NCBI GenBank assembly: GCA_000482145.1 | Contig: AUXH01000191.1 | Location: 1-29,669 of the forward strand | Origin: Strigomonas culicis | Lineage: Eukaryota > Euglenozoa > Kinetoplastea > Trypanosomatida > Trypanosomatidae | Direction: 5' to 3' | DNA: 29,669 nt | Shown here: positions 20,130 to 29,519 of the stretch, in pieces | Position numbering within the stretch: the stretch's first letter is position 1 | How the letters are laid out: the number at the start of each line of letters is the position of its first letter | Notes under the pieces: generated by a model | The model's database searches: none | Seen by the model: the letters and a program-made list of their open reading frames with translations, nothing else | What the model was told of the DNA's origin: nothing | Program-made: the position numbers and the translations under genes

Positions 20130-21548
20130 ATGGTGAAGGCCTACTACATGGATGAGGTCGTGGCGGACCCGCGCGCCGCGAACGAACAGACGCCGCCCGC
20201 CCCCGCGCGCTTCGAGACCCTCGGCCTGCTCCACTGCTTCTACAAGTTCTACGACCCCGCGGTGCACTTCACCCACTACAATCCGACCACCGACGCGCGC
20301 ATCAACAACGCGGACGAGACGATCGCCGGCGCCGCCGCGCCCGACAACAAGACGCGCTTCGAGAAGGAGTTTGTGTACCCGCTGCTGGCGGAACTGGGCT
20401 ACAAGCACTACGACCTCATCACGGTGAGTCCGGCCGCGCTCGGCAGCCGCTTCGACGCGATTGCAGCATCGCAGCTGGAGGAGCACATCCATGAGGACGA
20501 CGAGGTGCGCGTGATTGTGAGCGGCGAGGGCTACTTCGACCTCCGCGACCCCATCTCGGCGAACCTCGAGCAGCACGGAGTGGCGGCGGCGCAGCCGCCC
20601 TACGCCTTTCTCTCGCAGCTCTATCATGAGGCCGCCGACGCGAGCGATGCCGCGGCGAAGACGGCGGCGCTGCTCCAAAAGATGGACCGGCTGTTGGACG
20701 CGCCGCACGGCCCGGCGGCGGACGGGGCGCGGCTGCGCAACCGCTGGCTGCGCGTGGCGGTGACCGCGGGGGACTGCCTTATCGTGCCCAAGGGCATCTA
20801 CCACCGCTTCACCACGACGGCGTCGCAGAGCATCACGGCGCTGCGGCTCTTCAAGGAGAATCCCAAGTGGGTCGCACTGACGTCGCCGGCGGGGGACAGC
20901 GACGTGAACCCGCACCGCCGCGCGTACCTGCGGACGGTGCTCCATGACAACATCTTTGCGTACGAGACGGCGGTCGGCGTCGCGGCCGCGCCGTATGATG
21001 CGGCGCTCCCGCGAGCGGGCCCGACGCCGTCGTGGCACGCGAACGTCTTTGCCTTCCAGACCTTCTACCCCGAGGCGGTGGACCGCGCGCTGTGGCACCT
21101 CCTCTCCCGCTTTATCGCCGGCCTCATCGCCGACGACGCGGAGGACGGCACGATTCTCCTCTACTTCACCGCTGCCAAGACACCCATGACGGGGCTACCG
21201 TGGTGCCCGGACTGCGTCGCGTCGCACCCCATCGTGCGCGAGGGGTACCAGCGGCTGCTGCAGCAGCGCGCGGCCGACCGTGTGCTCTACGGCGAGTTCC
21301 CCGTGCAGCGCGCCGCCTACCGCGAGAACCCGGCCTACGCGCTCCGCACGCACCCCTTCTTCCGGCTGCAGAACGTGCCGACAGTTCTCGTGCTCGCGGT
21401 GAAGGCCGCCGTGCTGCAGCCCGGGCGCCAGCCGCCACCGCCGCCGGCGACCGAGGCGGAGGCGCTGCTGCAGTGGACGGAGTGGGTGGACGTGAAGCTG
21501 CGCACGGTCGATCCATCCGTCGAGGAGCTGGTCGCTGCGGGGCTATGA
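20130..21548 (+). CDS. Acireductone dioxygenase fused to TRP14-like thioredoxin domain, compact copy
   Basis: A 472-residue paralogue of the gene upstream with the same domain order. The ARD half starts MVKAYYMDE, close to the usual ARD N-terminus. The metal ligands are His119, His121 and Glu125 in HIHEDDEVR and His225 in KGIYHRF, with GEGYFDLRDP between them. The loop between Asp140 and Trp206 holds 65 residues, longer than in ordinary ARDs but a third of that in the sister protein. The thioredoxin half has LLYFTAAK, WCPDC at 358-362, and NVPT with cis-Pro417. It lacks the acidic insert of the sister, so it reads as a nearly complete TXNDC17-like fold. The linker (about 260-320) keeps shared motifs such as ETAVGV. 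The expected role is the dioxygenase step of methionine salvage coupled to disulfide reduction; the coupling is inferred. It is the better candidate for the conventional enzyme of the pair. Confidence 0.9.
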   Translation: MVKAYYMDEVVADPRAANEQTPPAPARFETLGLLHCFYKFYDPAVHFTHYNPTTDARINNADETIAGAAAPDNKTRFEKEFVYPLLAELGYKHYDLITVSPAALGSRFDAIAASQLEEHIHEDDEVRVIVSGEGYFDLRDPISANLEQHGVAAAQPPYAFLSQLYHEAADASDAAAKTAALLQKMDRLLDAPHGPAADGARLRNRWLRVAVTAGDCLIVPKGIYHRFTTTASQSITALRLFKENPKWVALTSPAGDSDVNPHRRAYLRTVLHDNIFAYETAVGVAAAPYDAALPRAGPTPSWHANVFAFQTFYPEAVDRALWHLLSRFIAGLIADDAEDGTILLYFTAAKTPMTGLPWCPDCVASHPIVREGYQRLLQQRAADRVLYGEFPVQRAAYRENPAYALRTHPFFRLQNVPTVLVLAVKAAVLQPGRQPPPPPATEAEALLQWTEWVDVKLRTVDPSVEELVAAGL

Positions 21549-22282
21549 AAGAGGCGCAAGCGTGCGACTTAACACAAGGAAGGTGGTGGAAAATGAAAAA
21601 GAAGAAGAGAAAGAGGACAGAGAGACACACAAAAAAAAAGGAAAAGGTGTAAGCCTTTTTTTCTTCCTCACTACTGTTGTAAAGCAAAGGTGTTTCTTCA
21701 GAGAATCTTCTTGTGTTTTCCTTTTCTTTTACTTTCCTTTTGATTTCTCTCATTTTCAGCTTTGCTTTTTTTTTTCTAAACTAAGAGTATTCTTATTTCC
21801 TTTCAATACATTCGGTTGTGCTTAGTTTCGACTTGCTTTTCTTTATTGACTTATTTCTAAAAGATAAAGACTATGCTTACATGTATGTAAATACATTAAT
21901 ATACTAATATATTTATATGTGTGGTTTGTTTTGTTTTTTTCTTATTATTATAGCATACGTTCCATCGAAACGAAAGTATTAGTAATAAGAAGATATATAA
22001 TAAATAAATGAAACAAAAACTATAAAAAAGAGTTTATAAACAATCATGAATCGGTAACGAGCTGGTAACTAGCTTACTTATTATTTTTTGTTGTTCTCCG
22101 AAGCGAAACAAAATAATAAAAAAACACTAAACGGTTTATATCATTCTCCAGACAGACGGTGTCTCCTTCACTCTTTTCACTTGTTATTCTCTTTTCTCCA
22201 CATTCTCTCTCTTTTGTTTGTTTGTTTGTTTATTTTTCTTCTAAAGCATTATCATCATTTACTAATAATCACAGTAGTACAA
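21549..22282. other. Intergenic spacer upstream of the PPR-like gene
   Basis: AT-rich spacer with no supported gene, including poly-A/GA-rich sequence just after the stop codon and a long pyrimidine-rich tract near its right end. It includes an in-frame upstream ATG at 22088 that I do not treat as the start. Confidence 0.65.
22155..22246 (+). promoter_or_regulatory. Strong candidate spliced-leader acceptor for the PPR-like gene
   Basis: A roughly 85-base, strongly pyrimidine-rich tract including four TTTG units ends in TTCTTCTAAAG, with an AG at 22245-22246, 36 bases before the ATG at 22283. Splicing here would remove the in-frame ATG at 22088 from the mature mRNA, so this site decides the start codon. 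Confidence 0.6.
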
Positions 22283-24397
22283 ATGCGACGTCCTGTCCGC
22301 CACCTGGGGCTCCCCCAGGCGGCTGTACGCGCAAGCCAGCCGCGGTGGTACCTCGCGCCTGCCGCCTCCCTGCGCGCGCCCGCCCGCCAGCCGCCACCCC
22401 CCGAGGACCCGCTGCTCTTCCGACGGCTGCCTCCCGTGACGTACCCTCTATCCGCTGCCGCCCCCTCTCCTACCACCGCGCAAGGCTCCACGTTGGAGCT
22501 GCTGGGTGCCTTCCCGTCCGAGAAGCTGAACGCGGCCATCGCCACCCACGGGGTGCTGGAGGCGGCGTATACCACCACCGCGGCGGAGCGCACGCGCATC
22601 GCCCACATCCTGCGTCACAACCTCCACCCGCGCTACGTAGAGAACCAGCGCGAGTGGATGGCGCTGCCGCCGCACGAGGCGCTGGCGCAGCTGCTGGGCG
22701 CGCACCTGAGCTACGCGGAGAGCCTGCGGCTGATGATGGAGCACCACCTCACGCTCTACGCGGAGGTGCTGCTGAACCGGCCGGATGCGCCGCTGCCGCA
22801 TCTGCTGTACGACGACCTGTGCCGCGTGCGCACCTTTTCGTCGCTGCAGGACCCGCCGGAGACGCAGTTCCACCTCTCCCCCGCGCTGCTCGTCACACTG
22901 CTGGCGCGCTGCGCGTATTACTGCACGCAGGACCGCTTCTACTTCGCGACGTGTGAGATCTTCTTCAAGGAGCGGCTGGTGAAGCAGCAGAACGTGGACG
23001 GGGATGTGCTCTCCGCCTACGTGTATGTGTGCGCCGCCGCCGGCCGCATCGACGCGGCGCTTTCCTATCTCAACTACTTGAACCTCAAGGGGCTGCCCTT
23101 CAACAAGACGGTCTTTGCTTTCCTCATGCACCCCTCCGTGCGGCCCACCTCGCTCTTCCTGAAGCCGGCCACGCGGCCTTTTTACCACGACGACCGCGTC
23201 GAGCTGAGCGGCGCGGATGCGGCACTGCACGCCTATACGGTGCACGCGCGCGGCCTCCTTCAGCAGCAGCGCTTCTGCGAGCAGCTGCAGCAGTCGCGGT
23301 CGGCGGCGGTGGGGGGGCCGCGCACACACAACGCCGGCTCCGCCGCGGCGCACGCCATCTTCACCTACTACATGCTCACCTTCCAGGACGGGGTGAAGTG
23401 GGACTTCATCCGCGCGGTGCTGCGGCAGAACCGGACGCGCGGCAGCCCCATCCATCCGAGCACAACGCGCAAGAAGCAGGATGACGGCGTGCCGTTTATT
23501 CCGCTCTGCGACCGCACGCGGCGCGTCTTGCTACAGGTTTTCCTCGCGGAGAAGGGCATCCGCTGCGGCGCGGAGACCGTGAAGGAGCTTATTCTCTACT
23601 TTGTGCAGCACGGCGAGGACGGCGCCGACACGGTGGCGTTCACCGCCGACGACCGCGCCGCCGCGGGCACCGTGCACGTTGCCTCGCTGCTCGTGTACCT
23701 GCTGCTGCGCAGCAGGCTCACCGCCCGCACGCTGGACGCGGCGGCGCTGCCCGCGAGTGCCTTCACCCCCGCCGAGCGCGCGGAGGTCATGGCAGCCGTC
23801 GCCCGGCGACGGGCGGGGCCGCGCCGCCACCGCTGGGCGGCCGCCGCGCCTCTCCTCGAGGAGCTCCTCGCACCACAGCCGCCGATGCCACAGCAGCAGC
23901 AGCAGCCGGCAGACTCGCGCGTGGAGTGCTTCACGCGGTGGACACGGCGGCTGCAGAAGCTGAAGCAGCAACAGCAGCAGCCGCTGAGCGACGCGGCAGG
24001 CGCGGCGCCGCGCTGGCAGGCCCGGGCCCTCTCGGACCTGCAGCAGCTGCAGCAGCAGCAGCCGGCGGCGGCGGCGGCGGCGGCAGAGCTGACGACGGCA
24101 CCTGTGCCGGTGTGGTTCAGCGACGGCGTGCTGCCGCTCGCGGAGGAAGTGCACCGGCTCGACCGCGCGTCGCAGCGCGCGGTCGAGCTAGCCGACCCGC
24201 CGGCCGCGCCGGAGGCTTTCCATGCGAGGCGGCGAGAGCTGGAGGATGACTTGACGCTCAGCGAGATGCACCTGCGCCACTGCCATCCGAATCAGATCTG
24301 CTTTTCGGAAAAGAGGATGCGAGAGGCCATCGAGGAGGAGAAACTGGAGGAGCGCCTGCCGTCGGCTTGGGTCTGTCCGGATCGGAAGTGGTTGTAA
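22283..24397 (+). CDS. Probable mitochondrial helical-repeat (PPR-like) protein
   Basis: A 704-residue protein. I chose the ATG at 22283 because the 65 in-frame residues upstream are encoded by the AT-rich pyrimidine tract and follow no coding bias. The chosen N-terminus (MRRPVRHLGLPQAAVRASQP) is Arg-rich without acids, like a mitochondrial presequence. Residues about 200-290 have paired amphipathic helices; VLSAYVYVCAAAGRIDAALS followed by KGLPFNKTVFAFLM closely resembles one pentatricopeptide repeat. Other repeats are too degenerate to count by eye. The C-terminal third has Gln and Ala runs (about 535-605) and ends in a charged, probably helical segment after HCHPNQICF. Trypanosomatid PPR proteins often act in mitochondrial RNA stability, editing or ribosomes, so RNA binding in the kinetoplast-mitochondrion is a reasonable inference. 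No specific orthologue is recognised. Confidence 0.7.
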   Translation: MRRPVRHLGLPQAAVRASQPRWYLAPAASLRAPARQPPPPEDPLLFRRLPPVTYPLSAAAPSPTTAQGSTLELLGAFPSEKLNAAIATHGVLEAAYTTTAAERTRIAHILRHNLHPRYVENQREWMALPPHEALAQLLGAHLSYAESLRLMMEHHLTLYAEVLLNRPDAPLPHLLYDDLCRVRTFSSLQDPPETQFHLSPALLVTLLARCAYYCTQDRFYFATCEIFFKERLVKQQNVDGDVLSAYVYVCAAAGRIDAALSYLNYLNLKGLPFNKTVFAFLMHPSVRPTSLFLKPATRPFYHDDRVELSGADAALHAYTVHARGLLQQQRFCEQLQQSRSAAVGGPRTHNAGSAAAHAIFTYYMLTFQDGVKWDFIRAVLRQNRTRGSPIHPSTTRKKQDDGVPFIPLCDRTRRVLLQVFLAEKGIRCGAETVKELILYFVQHGEDGADTVAFTADDRAAAGTVHVASLLVYLLLRSRLTARTLDAAALPASAFTPAERAEVMAAVARRRAGPRRHRWAAAAPLLEELLAPQPPMPQQQQQPADSRVECFTRWTRRLQKLKQQQQQPLSDAAGAAPRWQARALSDLQQLQQQQPAAAAAAAELTTAPVPVWFSDGVLPLAEEVHRLDRASQRAVELADPPAAPEAFHARRRELEDDLTLSEMHLRHCHPNQICFSEKRMREAIEEEKLEERLPSAWVCPDRKWL

Positions 24398-24477
24398 TAC
24401 ATATAAAATTGCCTTTGTTGTGTCTCTTCACATGGATCATTACGCTATACAAGCTTTAAAAAAAAAATGAACCCTTC

Positions 24478-24502
24478 ATATATATATGTGTGTGTGTGTG
24501 TG
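24478..24502. repeat. (TA)n(TG)n compound microsatellite
   Basis: A TA run passes directly into a TG run about 80 bases after the stop of the PPR-like gene, within its probable 3' UTR. Confidence 0.85.
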
Positions 24503-25500
24503 CGTGATGTAAATATGAGTATGATATCGTTTTTTTTTTGCGACTACGATTATTATTCTGTTTTCTCTCACTCTCTTCCATCTTCATCTTTTTTTTTTTG
24601 TTTGTGTATATACGTATTTAGTTTTTTTTCTATACTTTTAAAAATAATTCTTCCTGTTATCCCTCGCTTTTAGCTTTAGTTTTTTATTATTATTTTCACG
24701 TTTTTCAGTTTTTTTGCACTTTTTTTGTTCATTTCCCGACCGAAATACTTGCGTGTTTTTGTTTAGTTTCGATTCTCTGTTTTTTTTTTTTGTTCGTTTG
24801 CTTTTTTTCATTTTTTAATTTCAGTATCATTTTATTGTTCTTTCTCTTTTCTGTCTTACTTTTTCTTCTCATTTTTTTTTTGCACAAAAAAAAAAAGAGA
24901 AGAAAAGAAAAGAGTTATTAAAGAAGAAATTACCATCAAAAAGAAGTGTTACAATCATCAAAATAATAATAAAAGAAATAGTAAAAGCAATTATTTGTAT
25001 ATAAGTAATTTTTTTTTGCTCTTTTCGTCAGTGTTTTTTCTCTTCTTTTTGACATTACGAATAAACGAATATACACTCCGTATTTCACGCGTAATTATAA
25101 ATAACTTTTTTGACATTGAGAGGAATTCCTGAAAAAAATTCCTTTAGTTTTTTTTTCCCCTTTTTTTTATTGTTTTTCTCTTTCTACTTTTTAAAAATCT
25201 TAATTATTGTATTATTATAGCTTTTATTCAACTCTTCGTGAGCTGTATAATTATCTTTGTTTTACATTATATATAAAGAGTTAGTATAAATATTTATATA
25301 AGTATTTATTTATATCTCACTGCCTCAAGCATAATAATATAAAGATTAATTGTTTTAAAAAGTAGATAACAATAATTGTTATTTTTCATTTTTTTGCGGT
25401 TTGTTCCTGTTTTTTTTTTCTCCTACACCCTTCGTCGTCGTTATTTATTTTGTATTAACTCGTTCCAAGGAAATAATAAATAATAATAACCAAAAGAGTA

Positions 25501-25557
25501 TCCCTTTTTTGTTTTTTATTCTTGTTTTGTCTTTTTTTGACTGTCTTCTTTTTTCAG
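25501..25557 (+). promoter_or_regulatory. Candidate spliced-leader acceptor for the hypothetical gene
   Basis: A pyrimidine-rich tract with few purines ends in TTTTTTCAG, giving an AG at 25556-25557, 291 bases before the ATG at 25849. If used, the 5' UTR would be much longer than those inferred for the other genes. AGs nearer the start lack a good tract. Confidence 0.45.
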
Positions 25558-25749
25558 AAGACGAGAAAAAGAATAAAAAACAGTATTTAATATTCAAGTA
25601 AATAACAGCGATTCTTTTTCTGTACTCTGATTTCTCCGTGTTGTGTGTTTAAACATTTTAAAAGAATATATTAAATAAGACGTAAAGGTGACGAACGCGG
25701 TCCTTGCACTGCATATACGTACATCTATACATCTATAGATATTTATATA

Positions 25750-25771
25750 CATATATATATATATATATATA
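25750..25771. repeat. (TA)n microsatellite
   Basis: Alternating TA tract about 80 bases before the ATG of the hypothetical gene, probably within its 5' UTR. Confidence 0.9.
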
Positions 25772-25848
25772 AGAACGTTAGGAAAGAAGAATAGAAGGTA
25801 AGGAAAATTTAAAAAAAGAGTGAATTATAATCCTTTCATAAAAAAAAA

Positions 25849-27342
25849 ATGGAGTCTGTACTAAACCGTATTCTGTTGAATATTGGCACGCCGAAACGGC
25901 CATCGGACGCCACGAATGGTCTCTCCTCCCCGACGTACAACCACCCGCACGTGCGCCACCACCTGCAGCAGACGATCGCGAGCCCAGCCACCAATACAAG
26001 TTCGACGCTGAGCAGCACCACCAATGTGCTCAACGCAACGACGAGTGTCGCTGACCATCACCCGACGACAACGGTGACGGCGGCGGCGGCGGCAGGGACG
26101 GACGCGGCCGCCGCCGGCAGCCCGCGCCCGCGCCCGCCGCACCTGCGCCTGGATCAGCACCACATCCTCTCCGGCGTGGACGATTACGGCACGAACAACG
26201 CGGAGAGTCGGTCACCGCACAACCAGAAGCCGAACGCGCCGCCGGCCGGCGCCTTTCCCACCTACGCGACGCTCGCGGTGTCCCTCGCGTCTTCCTCGTG
26301 TCCGTCATCGACGACGTCGTCGGGCGTGGAGGGCGGGGCGACCGGCCGCCGCGCGCCGCCCGCCGCGCGCGACGAGGCGGACGCGCGGCTGCTGCTGCTG
26401 CTGACCGGTGCGACCACCGCCGCCGCCTTCGATGTGCCGCCGCGCGCGGACGGGGAGGCGGCATCGCCGTCGCCGCTGCAGCGCCGCTCGACGGGCTGCC
26501 TCCCGGCGGCCACGACCACGAGCACGAGCCTCAGCACCATCACCAGGACGGAGACCGCGCCGAGTCTGACCACCGCCGCCGCGCCGCCAGTCGATCCGTG
26601 GGCCTCGTTTCTGCTGCCGCCGGCCGTGCTGCCTGCCGTGGAGGCCCCGCGCAAGTCGTATCCCGCGAATAGCAACGAGGAGGAGTACGAGGGGGACAAT
26701 GAGAACGGCATTCTCAACGACGAGGATGGCTTCCAGGCGGACGACGCGGATGACGAAGACGACGAGTACGTCTTTTTCAGCCGCGGTAAGCTGGGCCGTC
26801 TGCACCACCAACAGCAGGCGCACCACAACAGCGAGTCCTCCCCGCGCGTGAACTTCTGTGCGCCACTGGATGGCGAGGAGAGCCTCTCCTTCTTCAATAC
26901 GAGCACGACCAAGATGTACCGCTCGGCGACGACGACCGCAAAGAGCAACCTGCCGCCGCCGAGCTTCAGCGTCTCGCAGAGCTCCTTCCTGTCGTCGCTG
27001 TCGTCGCCGCAGCGGCATGGCCAGCGCGCGCCGTCCGCCGCGGCCGGCAAGCCGCGCCGGCGCAGTGGTGGCGGTGGCGGCACCGCGACGGGCAGCCCGT
27101 TCGTTGAGGTCGACCTCCTGCTGCGCGCGGAGGAACACCGCAACAACGACTACTTCGAGAGTCTGCATCAGCTCAACGATAGCTGGGGCGGCGCCGGCAG
27201 CAGCAGCAGCAGCGGGCCGCGCGCCTACGCCAACCGCCCGGCGGCCGCCACCGCCACCTGCACCCCGCACGGCCACACCTTGGGCTTGCTGGAGCGGTCG
27301 TTGCTGACGCCGCTGCGGACAGCGGACGCCAGCAAATGCTAA
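25849..27342 (+). CDS. Hypothetical low-complexity protein with acidic central segment
   Basis: A 497-residue protein I do not recognise. It is accepted as real because it has the same GC-rich, third-position-biased composition as its neighbours, an ATG exactly at the switch from AT-rich to GC-rich sequence, and a stop where that bias ends. The N-terminus MESVLNRILLNIGTPKR could form a short amphipathic helix. The body is rich in Ser, Thr, Ala and Pro. Residues about 275-305 are strongly acidic (runs of Asp and Glu), followed by YVFFSRGKLGR. Non-repetitive islands such as RVNFCAPLDGEESLSFFN and YFESLHQLNDSW may be binding motifs. There is no signal peptide, membrane segment or known domain. 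It is probably largely disordered. Confidence 0.75.
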   Translation: MESVLNRILLNIGTPKRPSDATNGLSSPTYNHPHVRHHLQQTIASPATNTSSTLSSTTNVLNATTSVADHHPTTTVTAAAAAGTDAAAAGSPRPRPPHLRLDQHHILSGVDDYGTNNAESRSPHNQKPNAPPAGAFPTYATLAVSLASSSCPSSTTSSGVEGGATGRRAPPAARDEADARLLLLLTGATTAAAFDVPPRADGEAASPSPLQRRSTGCLPAATTTSTSLSTITRTETAPSLTTAAAPPVDPWASFLLPPAVLPAVEAPRKSYPANSNEEEYEGDNENGILNDEDGFQADDADDEDDEYVFFSRGKLGRLHHQQQAHHNSESSPRVNFCAPLDGEESLSFFNTSTTKMYRSATTTAKSNLPPPSFSVSQSSFLSSLSSPQRHGQRAPSAAAGKPRRRSGGGGGTATGSPFVEVDLLLRAEEHRNNDYFESLHQLNDSWGGAGSSSSSGPRAYANRPAAATATCTPHGHTLGLLERSLLTPLRTADASKC

Positions 27343-29047
27343 GCGGTCGGCTCACGGATGACGTGGTACCAAAAGACACATTCACCCTTTTTCTTATACC
27401 CTCCTCAAAAGATCACATATATATACATGTATATATATGTAACTACAAAATGCTTGTGTGACTCTTTTCTTTTTTTTTTAGTTTTGTGACTCTTTAAACC
27501 CTAAACCTTCAGTAACTAGTTGATATTACTAATGATCCTTTCTTTCTTTTTGTTTTCGTTTGTTTGTTTTTTCGTTTTTCTCGGTTATTGCTTTTTTTTT
27601 GTTTGTTTTTTGGTTTTGTTTTTTCGTTTTTCTTTTCTTCATTTCTTTTTTTATTTTTTACTTTTTTATCATTGGAATGTATACATGTATATGTATATAG
27701 TAGACGAAAGAAGTAGTGAAGAAGAGTATACATACATACATACACATATACATGTTATATTTAATCAAACCCAAAATGGAAAAAAAAAGAATATTTGTGA
27801 AAATAATTAAAAGAAAGAAAAAAAACGAAATGAGTGATTTATTTATGTGTATGAGTTTATGCGCCACTTTATCACGTACGTATTTTGTTTATATGTAAAA
27901 ACGTCTGTTATAACTATAGATAAGATTTTCACTCAGGTCATTCTCTTTTTTTTTCAAGTACTTTTCGTTTAGTTTTTTCTTTTCATTTTGGGTTTTTTTA
28001 TTTATAATATGATTGTTTGTTCGTCTGTTTCTCACTTCGTCTTTTCTCTACGTATAAAGTGTTCGCTTGCTATGCTTCTCTGAAAAAGAGAATATGGCAG
28101 CACTCCATTAAAAAAACTTTGCTATGTATTTTTATTCAACACTTCTCATTATTTGTTTGTTTTTCGCCTTGTTTTTTTTTCCTTTCTTGCTATCATCTCT
28201 AACTCATTGTTATATACATTAATCCTTTATCCTTCATTCTTTTGTTTTTTTTTGTTATTTCTCCATTACTCTCTCTCCGCATTATGACGAGAAGAAAACA
28301 AGAAAAGAAAAAAGAAGGAAAAGATATATTTATAGTAAAAAAAAAAAAAAAACGTTCACAAAAAAAAAAAGAAACGAACCTGGATGATCAATAATGATTA
28401 AAAAAAACTATAGAGAACTATCGTGTTTTCACTGAACACGTGAATTTCTTTCTGAGCGAAGAATAAATAACTATCTACAATGCGAAAAAAAAGAATCGCT
28501 GAATTCCATGCAATACATATCTCCATATATATAAGTGAATCCCTCTACGTGTGAGTTTTTTCATTACTGTTTTTCTGCACCTTTCAATCCGAATAAATAA
28601 TAAAAAAATGATGATAACAAAAGGGAAGCGAAGGAAAAAAATGAAATCACTTTCTTTTTCCGTCTTTGTCGCTGTCCTTTTATCCTTATGCATTATATAA
28701 CTCTCTTATTATGACTATTTTTCATTATATAATACAGGAAAGTGGTACATAATACGGATTCAAAGCAGAAGCAGAAAAGAGGTAAGTGGTTTCTGTTTTT
28801 TTTTTCCATTACAAATAATATTATTAAGATTATCATGAAAATAGTATGAAGAGCTCAGTGAAAATGAATGAAAAGGTCATCTTTTCTTTGTATTTTTATT
28901 TGTTAATTATAAAATCTTTTCTTGTTTTCACTTCTGAAATTGTTGTTATATCTTGCTATTTTTTTCTTTTTTTTTTTGGTTTTCCGTTTCATTATTTTTC
29001 TTTCTCGTATGTACATATACAATATATACATATGTTTATATAAATAC

Positions 29048-29054
<7 letters not shown>

Positions 29055-29079
<25 letters not shown>
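29055..29079. repeat. (TA)n microsatellite
   Basis: Alternating TA tract of about twelve units in the gene-free right end. Confidence 0.9.
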
Positions 29080-29490
29080 GAGTACCCCCTCTTTTTTCCT
29101 TCATCGAAAAACAATGACGTGCGTTTTTTCCAAAAAAAAAAGCTCTTTTTGATATTTTGGAAGTAAAAAATGCTTCAACAGTTCGATTATCATGTTCTCT
29201 TTGCTTTCATTTTCGTTCTTTTTTTTTAGATACATATCTGTAGAAATGGAAAAAGAGACAAAAGAAAAACAAAAAGAACTGATTATTAATAATCGTACAC
29301 CCTTTACTTCAAAAACAAAGTTCCTTTTTGTGTGTACATATGTACACGAATTTCTACGAGCAAAAAAAAAAGTATGATGAATAAATGAAATATGAAACTA
29401 ATCAGCAAATACTCAAAGACACAAAAAACGTTTAGACTATCATTTGTCTTTTTGCCCTTTTATTATTCATTTCTGTATTGGAAACACTGT

Positions 29491-29519
29491 AAAAAAAAAA
29501 AAAAAGAGAGAGAGAGAGA
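29491..29519. repeat. Poly-A followed by (GA)n
   Basis: A run of about fifteen A passes into seven GA units. On the minus strand this reads as a CT tract followed by T, the composition of a polypyrimidine tract. Confidence 0.85.

Larger units (their letters stand above)
24398..25848. other. Long AT-rich intergenic spacer upstream of the hypothetical gene
   Basis: About 1.45 kb with no gene I can support. It contains a TA/TG microsatellite (24478-24502), many poly-T and poly-A tracts, a GGAATTCC palindrome near 25122 and a (TA)n tract (25750-25771). No tRNA-like or snRNA-like structure is evident. Confidence 0.65.

Noticed and set aside
22088..22282. N-terminal hydrophobic extension of the PPR-like protein
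   Set aside because: It is encoded by a pyrimidine tract that ends in a good splice acceptor. The Leu/Phe-rich residues result from CT-rich DNA, not a real membrane helix.
282..27342. Introns explaining the large inserts in the kinases and ARD
   Set aside because: All inserts stay in frame, keep the GC-rich coding bias and lack stops. Cis-introns are extremely rare in trypanosomatids, so they are read as genuine protein inserts.
282..27342. Reassigned stop codons
   Set aside because: TAG, TAA and TGA each end genes at the coding-to-spacer composition switch, and no internal stops occur in the six genes.
27496..27507. AAACCCTAAACC, resembling a telomere-type repeat
   Set aside because: Fewer than two full units in a long AT-rich region. 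The trypanosomatid telomere repeat is CCCTAA, and no array is present.
28422..28440. Small hairpin (CGTGTT...AACACG)
   Set aside because: A six-base stem in an AT-rich spacer without a T-run arranged as a terminator is not evidence of function.
29332..29347. Perfect 16-base palindrome (GTGTACATATGTACAC)
   Set aside because: Short palindromes made of TA/GT-type sequence are expected by chance in microsatellite-rich DNA. No associated gene or partner site is seen.
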